64,000 nucleotides of DNA from Spirosomataceae bacterium TFI 002 (GCA_900230115.1 LT907983.1:62001-126000), one strand, 5' to 3'. Counted from the stretch's first letter, positions 18,891 to 28,286 are shown. Notes: generated by a model not told the origin, from the letters alone. Program-made: numbers and translations.

Positions 18891-19499
18891 GTGAAAATTA
18901 TAGCTGTAGGCCGCAATTACGTTAAACATATCGAAGAACTCGCCAATGAAGTTCCGACTGAGCCAGTCATCTTCACAAAGCCAGAAACTGCTCTTTTGCG
19001 TGACAATGCTCCGTTCTATCATCCTGACTTCTCTCAAGACATACACCATGAAGTGGAAATTGTTCTAAAAATTTCTAAAATGGGTAAAAATATTGAAGAA
19101 AAGTTCGCCGACAAGTATTTTGAAGAGATAGGCTTGGGTATAGATTTCACCGCAAGAGACCTTCAATCCAACTTAAAAGCGAAAGGGCTTCCGTGGGATT
19201 TGGCAAAAGGGTTCAATGACTCTGCTCCTATTTCTAATTTTGTCCCAAAAGAAAACTTCAATCTTCACGATTTAAATTTTAGTCTTAAAAAGAATGGAGA
19301 ATTGGTGCAGGAAGGTAATACCTCTACCATGATTTATAATTTTAATTATATAATCCATTTCGTTTCGCAGTATTTTACCTTAAAAACTGGAGATATGATC
19401 TTTACGGGAACTCCTGCAGGCGTGGGTCAGGTTAAGATAGGTGACCAGCTAGAAGGTTTTATCGAGGACAAACAAATGCTAAATTTTTCTATAAAATAA
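18891..19499 (+). CDS. Fumarylacetoacetate hydrolase family protein
   Basis: Small FAH-type enzyme, 202 aa, acting on acylpyruvates or as oxaloacetate decarboxylase (YcgM/FAHD1 group). The start is a GTG at 18891 (MKIIAVGRNYVKHIEEL). Metal-ligand segments HHEVEIVLKISKMGKN (Glu-x-Glu) and the nearby GIDFTARDLQ (Asp) are present, and LKTGDMIFTGTPAGVG closes the fold. The M23 peptidase gene follows six bases after its stop, so they likely share a transcript. Confidence 0.88.
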   Translation: MKIIAVGRNYVKHIEELANEVPTEPVIFTKPETALLRDNAPFYHPDFSQDIHHEVEIVLKISKMGKNIEEKFADKYFEEIGLGIDFTARDLQSNLKAKGLPWDLAKGFNDSAPISNFVPKENFNLHDLNFSLKKNGELVQEGNTSTMIYNFNYIIHFVSQYFTLKTGDMIFTGTPAGVGQVKIGDQLEGFIEDKQMLNFSIK

Positions 19500-19505
19500 T
19501 ACTTA

Positions 19506-21344
19506 ATGATACGTGCTTTAATTGCTTTATTTTTCCTTTTCAATTTCAACTCAACACCAGAAAAATCACTTTTATTACCATCAAGTCTAAAAGGCTATTT
19601 CACCTTCCCTATCGCACCAGGAACCACAGCATCGTTGTCTGGTAGTTTTGGAGATATACGAATAAATCATTTCCACTCAGGGCTTGATATACGTACAGGC
19701 GGAAGAGAAGGTAAGAGTGTTTTTGCAGCAGCAGAAGGATATGTCTCCAGGATAAATGTAAGTAGAGGTGGATATGGAAATGCCTTATACATTACGCATC
19801 CAAATGGTTATACTACGCTTTACGCTCACCTTAAAGAGTATACGCCCAAGATCAAAGAATACTTAAACAAAAAACAATACGAGCAACAAAAATGGGAAGT
19901 AGATATTGAATTAGAGCCTGGCGAAATACCGATCAAAAAAGCAGAAATGGTCGCTTTTTCAGGTAATACAGGTGGATCGGGTGGCCCACACCTACACTTT
20001 GAAGTTCGCGATGCTGAAGAAAATACCTTAGATCCTGCAGAGTTCGATTTTTTCGAAATTAAAGACACAGTTTCTCCCGTAATTGAGGTGTTATCGGTTG
20101 TGTGTAAATCAAAAGATGCCCTCGTAAACGGAAAGTTTGGAACTTTCGACTTCCCTGTACAAAGGATCACAAATGGACAATACAAGCTAAGTTCGGCATT
20201 GGATATAAAAGGAGAAGTAGGTTTTGAAATCTATACTTACGACAAATCACAAACTAGTCCGTTTAGGTTAGGTATAAAAAAGTTGGTTGCCAAAAAGAAC
20301 GGCAACTTGACCTATCAATATAACCTAGAAAAACTGTCTTTCCATAATAAGATTGACATGAACATCCACACCAACTATGAACGTATGCTCAATGATTCTA
20401 AAAAATTTCACAAGGCATATTACGAAGAAGGAAACAGCCTTGGCTTGTACCAAATTGACGCTAAAAACGGAATTATGGCTTTTTCGCCAGGCGAAAATAG
20501 CACTGTAGACTTTACGATAGAAGATACATTTGGCAATGAAACCGTTTTGAATGTTCAGGTCAAAAACTCTGAAAGTAGTGATGCCAGCCAACCTGTTGTC
20601 AGTTCTTCCACTTTTAAATTATACGGCACTTTATTGGAGCTTATTTCACCAGCAAACTCCGAAATAACAATTGAGCGTAATACGGGTAGTACAACAGAAA
20701 AATTTCATTACCCTATGGTTTTTGACTTAAAAACAGAAAACATAAAGGGGGTTGCTGTCAATGGAAAAAGCTTAACGCTACCTTACACAAATATTGTTGG
20801 ACCAAATAACAATCTGGTTCAATCACCCACTTACGATATTAATTTTGGTTCCTCAATTTACAGCAAGACACCTATAGAAATTGAAAATGGATTGAAGCTA
20901 AAAATATACGAGGATATTGTACCGCTCAAAGGGAGGTTTGACGTTAGCTGGAAAACCAATGTTCCCCATGACAATACTTTTTACCACGTTTACATCGACG
21001 GCAAAAAACCAAAATTTGTAGGTGGAAAATGGAATAATGACGGCATATCTTTCAAGTCCAAAGAATACGGAACTTTCGTGGTCCTTAATGATACCGAAGA
21101 ACCTGTTATTAGATCAAAAGAATTGACTGCAAACAATCTACGTTTTCAAATCTCGGATGCCCTATCTGGCATAAAAGACATAGAGTGCTTTGTCAATGGC
21201 GAGTGGGTAATGATGGAGTACGAATACAAGTACGGAACGATTTGGTCCGAAAAACTGGAGAATTCGAAACCTTTTGCTGGCTCTGTTGATTTATATATTA
21301 CAGACAACGCCGGAAACAAGGCACATTTTAAAGGATCAATATAG
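19506..21344 (+). CDS. M23 (LytM) family metallopeptidase
   Basis: Secreted murein endopeptidase, 612 aa. After a short hydrophobic N-terminus (MIRALIALFFLFNF), the LytM domain occupies about residues 30-180, with the zinc ligands in HFHSGLDIR (His, Asp) and HLHFEVRD (His). An insertion between LKEYTPKIKEY and the active-site loop is Bacteroidota-typical. The remaining ~430 residues are beta-rich with no catalytic motif seen, probably Ig-like or substrate-binding. The metal site is complete, so it should be active. Confidence 0.9.
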   Translation: MIRALIALFFLFNFNSTPEKSLLLPSSLKGYFTFPIAPGTTASLSGSFGDIRINHFHSGLDIRTGGREGKSVFAAAEGYVSRINVSRGGYGNALYITHPNGYTTLYAHLKEYTPKIKEYLNKKQYEQQKWEVDIELEPGEIPIKKAEMVAFSGNTGGSGGPHLHFEVRDAEENTLDPAEFDFFEIKDTVSPVIEVLSVVCKSKDALVNGKFGTFDFPVQRITNGQYKLSSALDIKGEVGFEIYTYDKSQTSPFRLGIKKLVAKKNGNLTYQYNLEKLSFHNKIDMNIHTNYERMLNDSKKFHKAYYEEGNSLGLYQIDAKNGIMAFSPGENSTVDFTIEDTFGNETVLNVQVKNSESSDASQPVVSSSTFKLYGTLLELISPANSEITIERNTGSTTEKFHYPMVFDLKTENIKGVAVNGKSLTLPYTNIVGPNNNLVQSPTYDINFGSSIYSKTPIEIENGLKLKIYEDIVPLKGRFDVSWKTNVPHDNTFYHVYIDGKKPKFVGGKWNNDGISFKSKEYGTFVVLNDTEEPVIRSKELTANNLRFQISDALSGIKDIECFVNGEWVMMEYEYKYGTIWSEKLENSKPFAGSVDLYITDNAGNKAHFKGSI

Positions 21345-21345
21345 T

Positions 21346-21792
21346 ATGGAGTTAAAAGTTGGAGATAAAGCACCTGCTTTCGAAGCAGAAAATCAGAATG
21401 GTAAAATTGTAAAACTGAGTGATTTTGAAGGTAAAAAAGTAGTTGTCTACTTTTACCCAAAAGACAATACACCAGGTTGTACCAAACAAGCTTGTAACCT
21501 GAGAGACAATTACGATGCATTGCTTGCACAGGGTTATGTGGTATTGGGAGTAAGCATAGACAGTGCGAAGTCTCACCTTAAGTTTATTGAGAAATTTGAA
21601 TTGCCATTTGACTTATTAGTAGATACTGAGAAAAAGCTGGTGGAGCAATTTGGGGTGTGGGTAGAGAAACAAATGTATGGCAAAACCTACATGGGAACAG
21701 CCAGAACTACATTCGTAATTGATGAAAAAGGAATAATCTCCGAAATAATCTCAAAAGTAAAAACAGCAGATCATACTGCTCAGATATTGTAG
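21346..21792 (+). CDS. bcp: Thioredoxin-dependent thiol peroxidase (Bcp/PrxQ)
   Basis: Peroxiredoxin of 148 aa reducing H2O2 and organic hydroperoxides. The start is the ATG at 21346 (MELKVGDKAPAFEAEN), one base after the M23 stop. The peroxidatic Cys45 (NTPGCTKQAC) is followed by the resolving Cys50 in the PrxQ CxxxxC arrangement. The C-terminus is slightly short but complete. A hairpin terminator follows. Confidence 0.93.
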   Translation: MELKVGDKAPAFEAENQNGKIVKLSDFEGKKVVVYFYPKDNTPGCTKQACNLRDNYDALLAQGYVVLGVSIDSAKSHLKFIEKFELPFDLLVDTEKKLVEQFGVWVEKQMYGKTYMGTARTTFVIDEKGIISEIISKVKTADHTAQIL

Positions 21793-21819
21793 ATATATTC
21801 AGCATTCTGAGTAAAAAAT

Positions 21820-21855
21820 GCTTACAGTTTTTTGAAACTTGTGAGCTTTTTTTTT
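21820..21855 (+). terminator. Terminator after bcp
   Basis: GCTTACA pairs with TGTGAGC (one G-T wobble) and is followed by a run of nine T. The rest of the gap up to 22060 shows no gene. Confidence 0.55.
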
Positions 21856-22060
21856 GTCTATTAGTTAGCTAACAAATACCAATTCTTTCTCGATTTATTA
21901 AAAACATACTAATAGTCCTAAAGAATACTCCAATGGAAGAATTGGTCATTTTAATAATAAAACGCCCTTTTTTAGGCAAATTGCTCTAAAGCTTCTTCGT
22001 TTCTACGAATAGCTATAAATTCAACTTATATTCATTTTTTTAACAACTGTTCTATCAAAT

Positions 22061-24712
22061 ATGACCAAAAACCTTTTGCTTTTCATATTGATTTTCACCC
22101 TTGGTAATGTAAAAGCTCAAAGTTCTATTGACTTTATTTTAGTAAAGGAGGATAATGGGAAAAAACTGGAGGAAGTCATGGAAGAGAAAAAGAAGAAATA
22201 TGGACTGCATATTATCTTTCAGAATGACCATTTGATTTATAATCGTATTTCGGGAGTAAGTGCTAAAAAAGATATAATTCGGTACATAGAAACAGCGAAT
22301 CCAAGTCAAAAAGCGATAGAATTAGAAGAAAACCTTTTTATCATAGTAGATAGAGAGATGAAATCAGAACTTACCGCTCTTGATAATGATTTCAATGTCT
22401 TTTTTGTACCAAGCGATGAAACAGTTCTGAAAGGAGAATTGATAGATATTGAAGAAAACATTCCAATCGGAGATGCCATTCTATACAATTCATTTTCAAA
22501 AACGGGATCAAAGTCTAATTCAGATGGTACTTTTCAATTAGCATCTACACAAGTATTTCAACTTGCCGAAGTGAGGCACCCAAATTACAAAAGACAAGTT
22601 TTTGCAATAATTAGATACGATGACAAGAAATCTCAAAACGTACAAGTTAAAACTGAATCGAAAGCTAATTACCTTGACGAATTTGTGGTACATGCCAAAA
22701 GCATGGATGCCAACATTGACAGTGAAAAATCGGGAATAAGCACCCTATCCATCGCCACAATAAAGCAATTGCCTACTTTTTTGGGAGAAGTGGATCCTAT
22801 TAGGAGCATTACCACTTTGCCCGGAGTAACTTCTTCTGGAGATTTGGGAGGGGGTTTTAATGTCCGAGGGGGCGAAACAAGTCAAAATTTAATTCTTCAA
22901 GACGGAGCTCTTATTTTTAATCCTAGTCACCTTTTTGGTTTCTTTTCAGCCTTCAATCCTGATCTCATAAAGGATGTACAATTGCTTAAAGGCTGCGGAC
23001 CGGCGTCGTATGGAGGTAGAGTGGCATCCGTTTTAAATATTGAAACTCGTAATGGAGATTTGTCCGATTTCAAAGTAAAAGGAGGACTTGGTTTAGTTTC
23101 TAGCCGACTAACGCTCGAAGGGCCAATCAAAAAAGGACAGGCTTCCTTTTTACTCAGTGGCAGGCTTGCTTACAGTGATTGGATCATAAAAAGGTACAAC
23201 GATATTGAGCTTAAAAAAAGTGATGCGAACTTTAATGATGTAACTGCCAAGATCTTTTCTTCATTGGGAAATAAAACCACCTTAAGTTTAACTGCTTATC
23301 GAAGCGATGATAGCTTTAGGTTTGGAGAAGGGGCTACTTATTATTGGAAATCTGAAAACTTATCAGGTGCTATCGATCACCAATTTTCATCAGGATTTTT
23401 CACAACTTTCACATTGGCCAATAGTAATTATGAAAGCAAAGAGGAAGATGACGATGAATTGTTTGGCTACAAAAACCGAAATGTTGTAAATGTCACCAAT
23501 GGCATTCTCCATTTCGAATTGCAGAAACTGAAAAACACAAATTTACAATGGGGCATTTCCATAAATAAATACGACTTAAAACCAGGAATATACACTCCTT
23601 ACTCAGATCAAGGGCTTGTTGAATCACAAAATATTGAAGACCAACAGGGTTTAGAAATGGCTTATTACGCCGAAAGCACCATTGAAGTTAATCCAAAGCT
23701 TGCCTTTAACTTGGGCCTGAGGTATGCCATGTTTATAAGAAATGGCGGCACAAAGCTTAACCTCGATTACGAAAATAGAAATGGCCGATTACCCTCTATC
23801 ATAAATCAAGAAACAATTGCTAGTGATAGCAAGCTAGCCGAATATGGAGGCTTAGAACCTAGGGTTTCTGCAAGGCTTAAAATTAATGACAAAACAGCAT
23901 TAAAAGCATCCTACAGCAGGACTCAGCAATTTATACATCAAATCTCAACCACCATAAGTCCCTCACCGGTAGACTATTGGGTATTAAGCAGCAATAACTT
24001 GAAACCTTTAATAAACGATCAAGTCTCACTGGGTGTATTTCACAATTCATCGGATAATAAATATGAAACTTCCTTAGAATTATATGCCAATAAAACGGCA
24101 AATGCGATTGATTATTTGGATGGTGTGGATCTTAAGCAGAACCCATTATTTGAGTTGGGTCTAACCAATGGAGTTGGACAAGCATATGGGCTGGAGATGA
24201 TGTTAAAGAAAACCTTGGGAAAAGTGAATGGTTACTTATCCTATACTTTTTCGCGGAGTTACCGGCAATTTGTAAGCCAATATGAGGGACACGCAATTAA
24301 TGAAGGAGAAAGATATCCTTCAGTTTTTGATCAACCACATCAAGCTTCTTTCATTTTAAATTGGCATATGGCTAAAAGGGTCTTTTTTAGTTCAAACATT
24401 ACGTATAACAGTGGACGACCCATTACCATACCTATTTCAAAATATTCGTATGATGATATTTTAGCCATTAATAATTACTCCTTAAGAAACCAATACCGCA
24501 GCCCAAACTACCAACGAGTTGATATTTCGCTTACTTTCAAGGGCAAACAAATGGTTAACAAAGTTTTTACTGGTGATTTAATATTTTCAGTGTTCAATGT
24601 ACTGGGGCGTAAAAATCCATATGCCATATGGTTCGACAATACTGGACAAGCCTTTAAAACGTCTATTTTGGCTACCGTTTTTCCTTCTCTAACATACAAT
24701 TTCTCTATTTAA
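22061..24712 (+). CDS. TonB-dependent outer-membrane receptor
   Basis: Outer-membrane importer of 883 aa with a signal peptide (MTKNLLLFILIFTLGNVKAQ). Residues ~25-115 resemble an STN-like domain, ~130-215 a carboxypeptidase-regulatory-like domain (VLKGELIDIEENIPIGDAILYN), ~235-340 the plug (LPTFLGEVDPIRSITTLPGV, GFNVRGGETSQNLILQDGALIFNPSHLFGF), and the rest the beta-barrel ending in an aromatic-hydrophobic strand (FPSLTYNFSI). It is followed five bases later by the DUF4249 lipoprotein, its usual partner. The substrate is not known. Confidence 0.92.
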   Translation: MTKNLLLFILIFTLGNVKAQSSIDFILVKEDNGKKLEEVMEEKKKKYGLHIIFQNDHLIYNRISGVSAKKDIIRYIETANPSQKAIELEENLFIIVDREMKSELTALDNDFNVFFVPSDETVLKGELIDIEENIPIGDAILYNSFSKTGSKSNSDGTFQLASTQVFQLAEVRHPNYKRQVFAIIRYDDKKSQNVQVKTESKANYLDEFVVHAKSMDANIDSEKSGISTLSIATIKQLPTFLGEVDPIRSITTLPGVTSSGDLGGGFNVRGGETSQNLILQDGALIFNPSHLFGFFSAFNPDLIKDVQLLKGCGPASYGGRVASVLNIETRNGDLSDFKVKGGLGLVSSRLTLEGPIKKGQASFLLSGRLAYSDWIIKRYNDIELKKSDANFNDVTAKIFSSLGNKTTLSLTAYRSDDSFRFGEGATYYWKSENLSGAIDHQFSSGFFTTFTLANSNYESKEEDDDELFGYKNRNVVNVTNGILHFELQKLKNTNLQWGISINKYDLKPGIYTPYSDQGLVESQNIEDQQGLEMAYYAESTIEVNPKLAFNLGLRYAMFIRNGGTKLNLDYENRNGRLPSIINQETIASDSKLAEYGGLEPRVSARLKINDKTALKASYSRTQQFIHQISTTISPSPVDYWVLSSNNLKPLINDQVSLGVFHNSSDNKYETSLELYANKTANAIDYLDGVDLKQNPLFELGLTNGVGQAYGLEMMLKKTLGKVNGYLSYTFSRSYRQFVSQYEGHAINEGERYPSVFDQPHQASFILNWHMAKRVFFSSNITYNSGRPITIPISKYSYDDILAINNYSLRNQYRSPNYQRVDISLTFKGKQMVNKVFTGDLIFSVFNVLGRKNPYAIWFDNTGQAFKTSILATVFPSLTYNFSI

Positions 24713-24717
24713 GGCTA

Positions 24718-25848
24718 ATGAAGTATTTACAAATTGTTATACTTATTCTTATTCTGTCAGCTTGTATCGAAAAGTACGATTTCAATGTAGAAAACGAAAA
24801 TAAAGGAATTGTGGTGGAAGCACAGTTTTCAAATAAGTCTTTTGAAGACACTAAACTTTACCCATCTGAAGGTAGGTATTTCCAACTAAAACTTTCACAT
24901 ACAAGCGATGTAGATAATATCCGTGATGATAAAATTTCAGGAGCGAGAATTCTACTTATAGATAGCGATGGTAATGAGTATATGTACACCGAAACTACTG
25001 CTGAAGGAATTTATGAATTAAAATACCCCAACCTGCGGGCCGAAGACGGTAAAAAATATAAACTTTCAATTACCTTAGAAGAGGGACAAATGTTTGAATC
25101 AAGGTGGGAGTCCGTTAACCATTCAGGAAATAAATTAGGTGAGTTTTCATTTAAAGAAACCCAAAAGGAAACCTATGTATTCACCTATGACAAAAAGGAT
25201 ATTAAAACACTCAATGGCATCAATTTAGCGATAAACATTCCAAAGAAAGAAAACAAAGAACCCATCTTCTACAAGTGGAAATTTGAACCATTATGGGTAT
25301 TTAGAGCCTCATTGCCTCCGGAGAACTCTCCTGTAAAGCAGTGTTGGGTAACTTCTGATTATTATTTAAACGACTTTGTACTTCTAAAAGATAACTTTGG
25401 AGGAGGATTCAACCAAAATTTATTCTTTTTGCAAATAAAAGAAAACGACAAGACCTATGTATACTTTTCTACCCTTGTAATACAAGAAGAACTGAGTGAA
25501 GATTATTTCAACTTTTGGAAAGATTTTCAAGCACAAAAAGAGAAAGGAGGTTTATTTGATCAGCCACCCTTTGGTTTACCTACCAATCTAAAACCAACTA
25601 ATAATAATTGGACTGTAAATGGTTTTTTTGGGATTGTCAATGAAGAAGCTATTAGGTGGGAGTTGGACCCTTTAGCACTAAGCTATGTTATAAAAAATAA
25701 CTTGGATTATTTATGTAACCTTCCACAAGGTCCACCTGTACCTGGCAAACCTAGCGATTGTAAAGATTGTAGATCGTACTCAGACGGCATTTCCGTTACC
25801 AAAGAACCATCATGGTGGAACAAAAACTTGAATTTGGGTGAAAAGTAA
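24718..25848 (+). CDS. DUF4249 family lipoprotein
   Basis: Outer-membrane lipoprotein, 376 aa, with a lipobox (ILILSACIEKYDF, Cys16). The N-terminal ~120 residues look like a beta-sandwich (VVEAQFSNKSF...GARILLIDSDGNEY...YELKYPNLRAEDGKKYKLSI) and the C-terminal half has four cysteines (CNLPQGPPVPGKPSDCKDC). DUF4249 proteins are encoded with TonB receptors throughout Bacteroidota and probably cap or load them. It is the last ordinary gene before the peptide locus. Confidence 0.88.
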   Translation: MKYLQIVILILILSACIEKYDFNVENENKGIVVEAQFSNKSFEDTKLYPSEGRYFQLKLSHTSDVDNIRDDKISGARILLIDSDGNEYMYTETTAEGIYELKYPNLRAEDGKKYKLSITLEEGQMFESRWESVNHSGNKLGEFSFKETQKETYVFTYDKKDIKTLNGINLAINIPKKENKEPIFYKWKFEPLWVFRASLPPENSPVKQCWVTSDYYLNDFVLLKDNFGGGFNQNLFFLQIKENDKTYVYFSTLVIQEELSEDYFNFWKDFQAQKEKGGLFDQPPFGLPTNLKPTNNNWTVNGFFGIVNEEAIRWELDPLALSYVIKNNLDYLCNLPQGPPVPGKPSDCKDCRSYSDGISVTKEPSWWNKNLNLGEK

Positions 25849-25888
25849 AGCCTCTATCTGTAGCTAGAAATACTAACGATTTAAAACT

Positions 25889-26013
25889 TTGAAGTCAATA
25901 TTAACTGATCTTAGAATTGTAAATTATCTAAAAATGAGATGCCGGAATTAAATGGTGGCTATATCTCAAAAGTTGGAGCAAGTTACATCAATTGGAGTCT
26001 AAGACTGGTCTAG
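25889..26013 (+). pseudogene. Decayed copy of the Gly-Gly-leader precursor peptide gene
   Basis: From 25921 the frame reads KLSKNEMPELNGGYISKVGA and ends at TAG 26011-26013, which matches the leader of the intact precursor at 37054 (LSKNEMSELKGGYIS). Over 42 bases around the Gly-Gly site 39 are identical. Upstream homology continues (ttaactgatct versus ttagctgattt) but one base is missing, so the frame shifts, and the start ATG position is TTG. The core after GGYIS has no cysteine. It is a dead third precursor at the left edge of the locus. Confidence 0.75.
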
Positions 26014-26066
26014 ATATAATTCGAGACATAGCCATTTCGTATACCGCCGCTTTCAATTCAGCTGTT

Positions 26067-26462
26067 TCAATTAATGGTTTTATAACCATTCAACCTCCCC
26101 CTCAACTCTTCATTCTCTTTTCTCAATCGCTCATTCTCATTCATTTGAAATTCTAGCCTTCCTTCCAAATGATAATTTAGTTTTTGGTGAAGAGCTAAAG
26201 CTTCTGTAGTAAAAGTAGTATTTGAATTGGGCATAGAAAATGTAACTTCCATTTCGGGGGGTATTACCTCTTTCAATTCGATGCCACAAAGTACAGCAAT
26301 TGATTGATAATACTTGATTGCAATAATTGTTCTACCATTAATCCAATTATTATAGGTCGCTTGGCCGATTTTTAGATGTTCAGCCATTTGATGTTGCGTT
26401 AAGTTTTTAGCTTTTTGGAAACTAATTAGTTTTTCTGTTAAAAGTTGGGATCTTTCAAACAT
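26067..26462 (-). CDS. XRE-type helix-turn-helix regulator with C-terminal coiled coil
   Basis: 131 aa protein. Residues ~8-60 form an HTH of the Cro/C1 type (QKAKNLTQHQMAEHLKIGQATYNNWINGR), followed by a linker and a coiled-coil tail (EFQMNENERLRKENEELRGRL) suited to dimerisation. It diverges from the VKOR fusion gene across a 201-bp AT-rich gap, so it is the likely local regulator of the peptide locus. Whether it represses or activates cannot be told. Confidence 0.82.
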   Translation of the reverse strand: MFERSQLLTEKLISFQKAKNLTQHQMAEHLKIGQATYNNWINGRTIIAIKYYQSIAVLCGIELKEVIPPEMEVTFSMPNSNTTFTTEALALHQKLNYHLEGRLEFQMNENERLRKENEELRGRLNGYKTIN

Positions 26463-26534
26463 CTCATGTGGGATAATCTATACAATTGTAATAATTCTAA
26501 TATTATTTTGCAATTGATCTAGATCAAGTCACTA

Positions 26535-26544
26535 CCCCCCCCCC
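26535..26544 (+). repeat. Homopolymer run of ten C
   Basis: A C10 tract stands out in an AT-rich gap between the XRE gene and the VKOR-fusion gene. Such runs slip during replication and can switch a promoter on or off by changing spacing. Confidence 0.7.
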
Positions 26545-26608
26545 ATTTAACTGCCTCATTTTCAATATATTACAAATTTAAAAACTTATTATTCGGTCAA
26601 ATATAATT

Positions 26609-26626
26609 ATTATTACTTTATTATTA
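26609..26626 (+). promoter_or_regulatory. 18-nt AT-rich motif, copy 1 (upstream of VKOR-fusion gene)
   Basis: ATTATTACTTTATTATTA is identical to the copy at 31614-31631 and has one mismatch to 36939-36956. Its right part forms a dyad, ATTATTA-gcc-TAATAAT. Probably a shared operator or promoter element of the peptide locus. Confidence 0.5.
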
Positions 26627-26690
26627 GCCTAATAATCGAGAGTAATAAAAGGATTTTGGAGCTTTGATTCATCGAAATAAACAAGCCCAA

Positions 26691-28286
26691 ATGAAATCAA
26701 ACATTGCAATTACTTTCGTACGATTCTTAAAAGAGCTAGATGCCAATGTTACCAAAACTTCGGCAATGGACTATATAGAATCCCATCCTGAGCAGGGAAG
26801 TTTGCTATCTATAAGTGAAGGGCTGGAGCAATACAATATTGAAACTGCTGCCATACGAATTACTGAGGAGCAATTAGTCGAGATGCCAACACCATTCATT
26901 ACGTTTTTCAAACGAAATGGTGGCACTTTTGGAGTAGTGAAAAGTTACAAAGACGGGATGCTTGAATGGTTCGACACCAACAAAGGAATGGTAAGCCAAG
27001 CATGGAGCGAGTTTCAGCAAGATTGGTCCGGTGTCGTGCTTTTGGCAGAAACCAATGAAATATCAGGTGAAAAAGATTACAAACAAAAAACCAATCAGGA
27101 GTTTCTTAGCAATAGCAGAGTACCATTAGGCTTATCACTAACAGCCATTGTATTTTTAGGGTTTTGGTTTTTAAACCCTTCCGATTTTGGATTTTATGCC
27201 AATGCACTATTACTGCTGAAAGCTACGGGAGCAGTACTCTCTGCATTGCTATTGGCAAAAAGTGCCAATACAGACAATGAGTTTGTAAACAAATTATGTA
27301 ATGTGGGATCTAAAGTCTCCTGCCAGAGTATTTTGGACAGCCCAGCTGCTAAATTAACATCATGGCTTAGCCTTTCTGATATTGGCTTTATCTATTTCTT
27401 TGCTTCACTCATTTCAATCCTAATGTTGGGAAACGATTTGTCCACCTTTTTAACTTATCATGCCGTTACAAGTGGCCTAGCACTAGCCTTTGGTGCTTAT
27501 TCAATCTATTACCAAGGTAAAATAGCAAAAATGTGGTGTCCGCTTTGCTTAGGTGTCGTTGGGGTATTGACTCTGGAGGCTGTAATTGTCTTTGCTCTTT
27601 TTGAGCCATTATTTAGTTTAAAGCAAAGTTATGCATTAGCTACATTAGTTTCGCTAACCATTCCAATAGCCTTCCTTCTACTTTATAAAAATGAGCTAAC
27701 AAAAGCAGCTGAAAGAGATGGTCTTAAAAATGAACTGTCTCGCCTAAAGGCCAACACCAAAATCATCGAAGCACTCATGGCCTCCCAAAAAGTCATGCCT
27801 TTTTTGCCAAAAGGAATAGGAATGGTCAGTATTGGTAATAAAGACGCAGAACACGTACTCACTGTTGTTAGCAACCCACTTTGTAACCCTTGTGCTAAAA
27901 TGCATCAACGCATTGAAAAAGTTCTAGAGAAAACGGATAACTTAAGGTGCGACATAGTATTCACAACAAACCACGATGATATTGACATAGGTGGTAAGGT
28001 GGTACGCAAAATCTTAAGCTTACCGACCCTAATGCAAGAAGAAGCCATAAGTGAATGGTATAATAGTAATAACAGAAACTTTAATGATTGGAATAAAAAG
28101 TACCTTAATGTGGAAGAAAAAGAGGTTGCCGAGCTTTTTCGTAGAGAACAGAAACAATGGAATGATGATGCCGAAATAAAGTCTACTCCTACTTTATTTT
28201 ATGATGGCAAAAAACTGCCAATGATCATTAAAGTAGAAGACTTGGAATTTGCAGCAACAATTAAAGCTAAGGCAACATTGTCATGA
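26691..28286 (+). CDS. C39-like / VKOR / thioredoxin-like fusion, disulfide-forming membrane protein
   Basis: Probable oxidative-folding enzyme of the peptide locus, 531 aa from this ATG. A TTG at 26664 preceded by GGAG is an alternative start adding nine residues. Residues ~1-125 resemble a C39 peptidase-like fold but lack the catalytic Cys (NIAITFVRFLKEL) and His (GGTFGVVK has Thr). Next come five or so membrane helices of a vitamin-K-epoxide-reductase domain with the loop pair LCNVGSKVSC and the active-site WCPLC. The C-terminal thioredoxin-like domain has CNPC (SNPLCNPCAKMH) and a cis-Pro STPTLFYDG. It overlaps the glycosyltransferase gene by four bases (ATGA). Confidence 0.88.
   Translation: MKSNIAITFVRFLKELDANVTKTSAMDYIESHPEQGSLLSISEGLEQYNIETAAIRITEEQLVEMPTPFITFFKRNGGTFGVVKSYKDGMLEWFDTNKGMVSQAWSEFQQDWSGVVLLAETNEISGEKDYKQKTNQEFLSNSRVPLGLSLTAIVFLGFWFLNPSDFGFYANALLLLKATGAVLSALLLAKSANTDNEFVNKLCNVGSKVSCQSILDSPAAKLTSWLSLSDIGFIYFFASLISILMLGNDLSTFLTYHAVTSGLALAFGAYSIYYQGKIAKMWCPLCLGVVGVLTLEAVIVFALFEPLFSLKQSYALATLVSLTIPIAFLLLYKNELTKAAERDGLKNELSRLKANTKIIEALMASQKVMPFLPKGIGMVSIGNKDAEHVLTVVSNPLCNPCAKMHQRIEKVLEKTDNLRCDIVFTTNHDDIDIGGKVVRKILSLPTLMQEEAISEWYNSNNRNFNDWNKKYLNVEEKEVAELFRREQKQWNDDAEIKSTPTLFYDGKKLPMIIKVEDLEFAATIKAKATLS

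Noticed and set aside
26026-26072. Minus-strand words GAGACATAGCCA and a leader-like ETAELKAAVYEM, suggesting an inverted copy of the precursor leader
   Set aside because: The match is short, lacks Gly-Gly, and lies at the 3' end of the XRE gene; probably chance.
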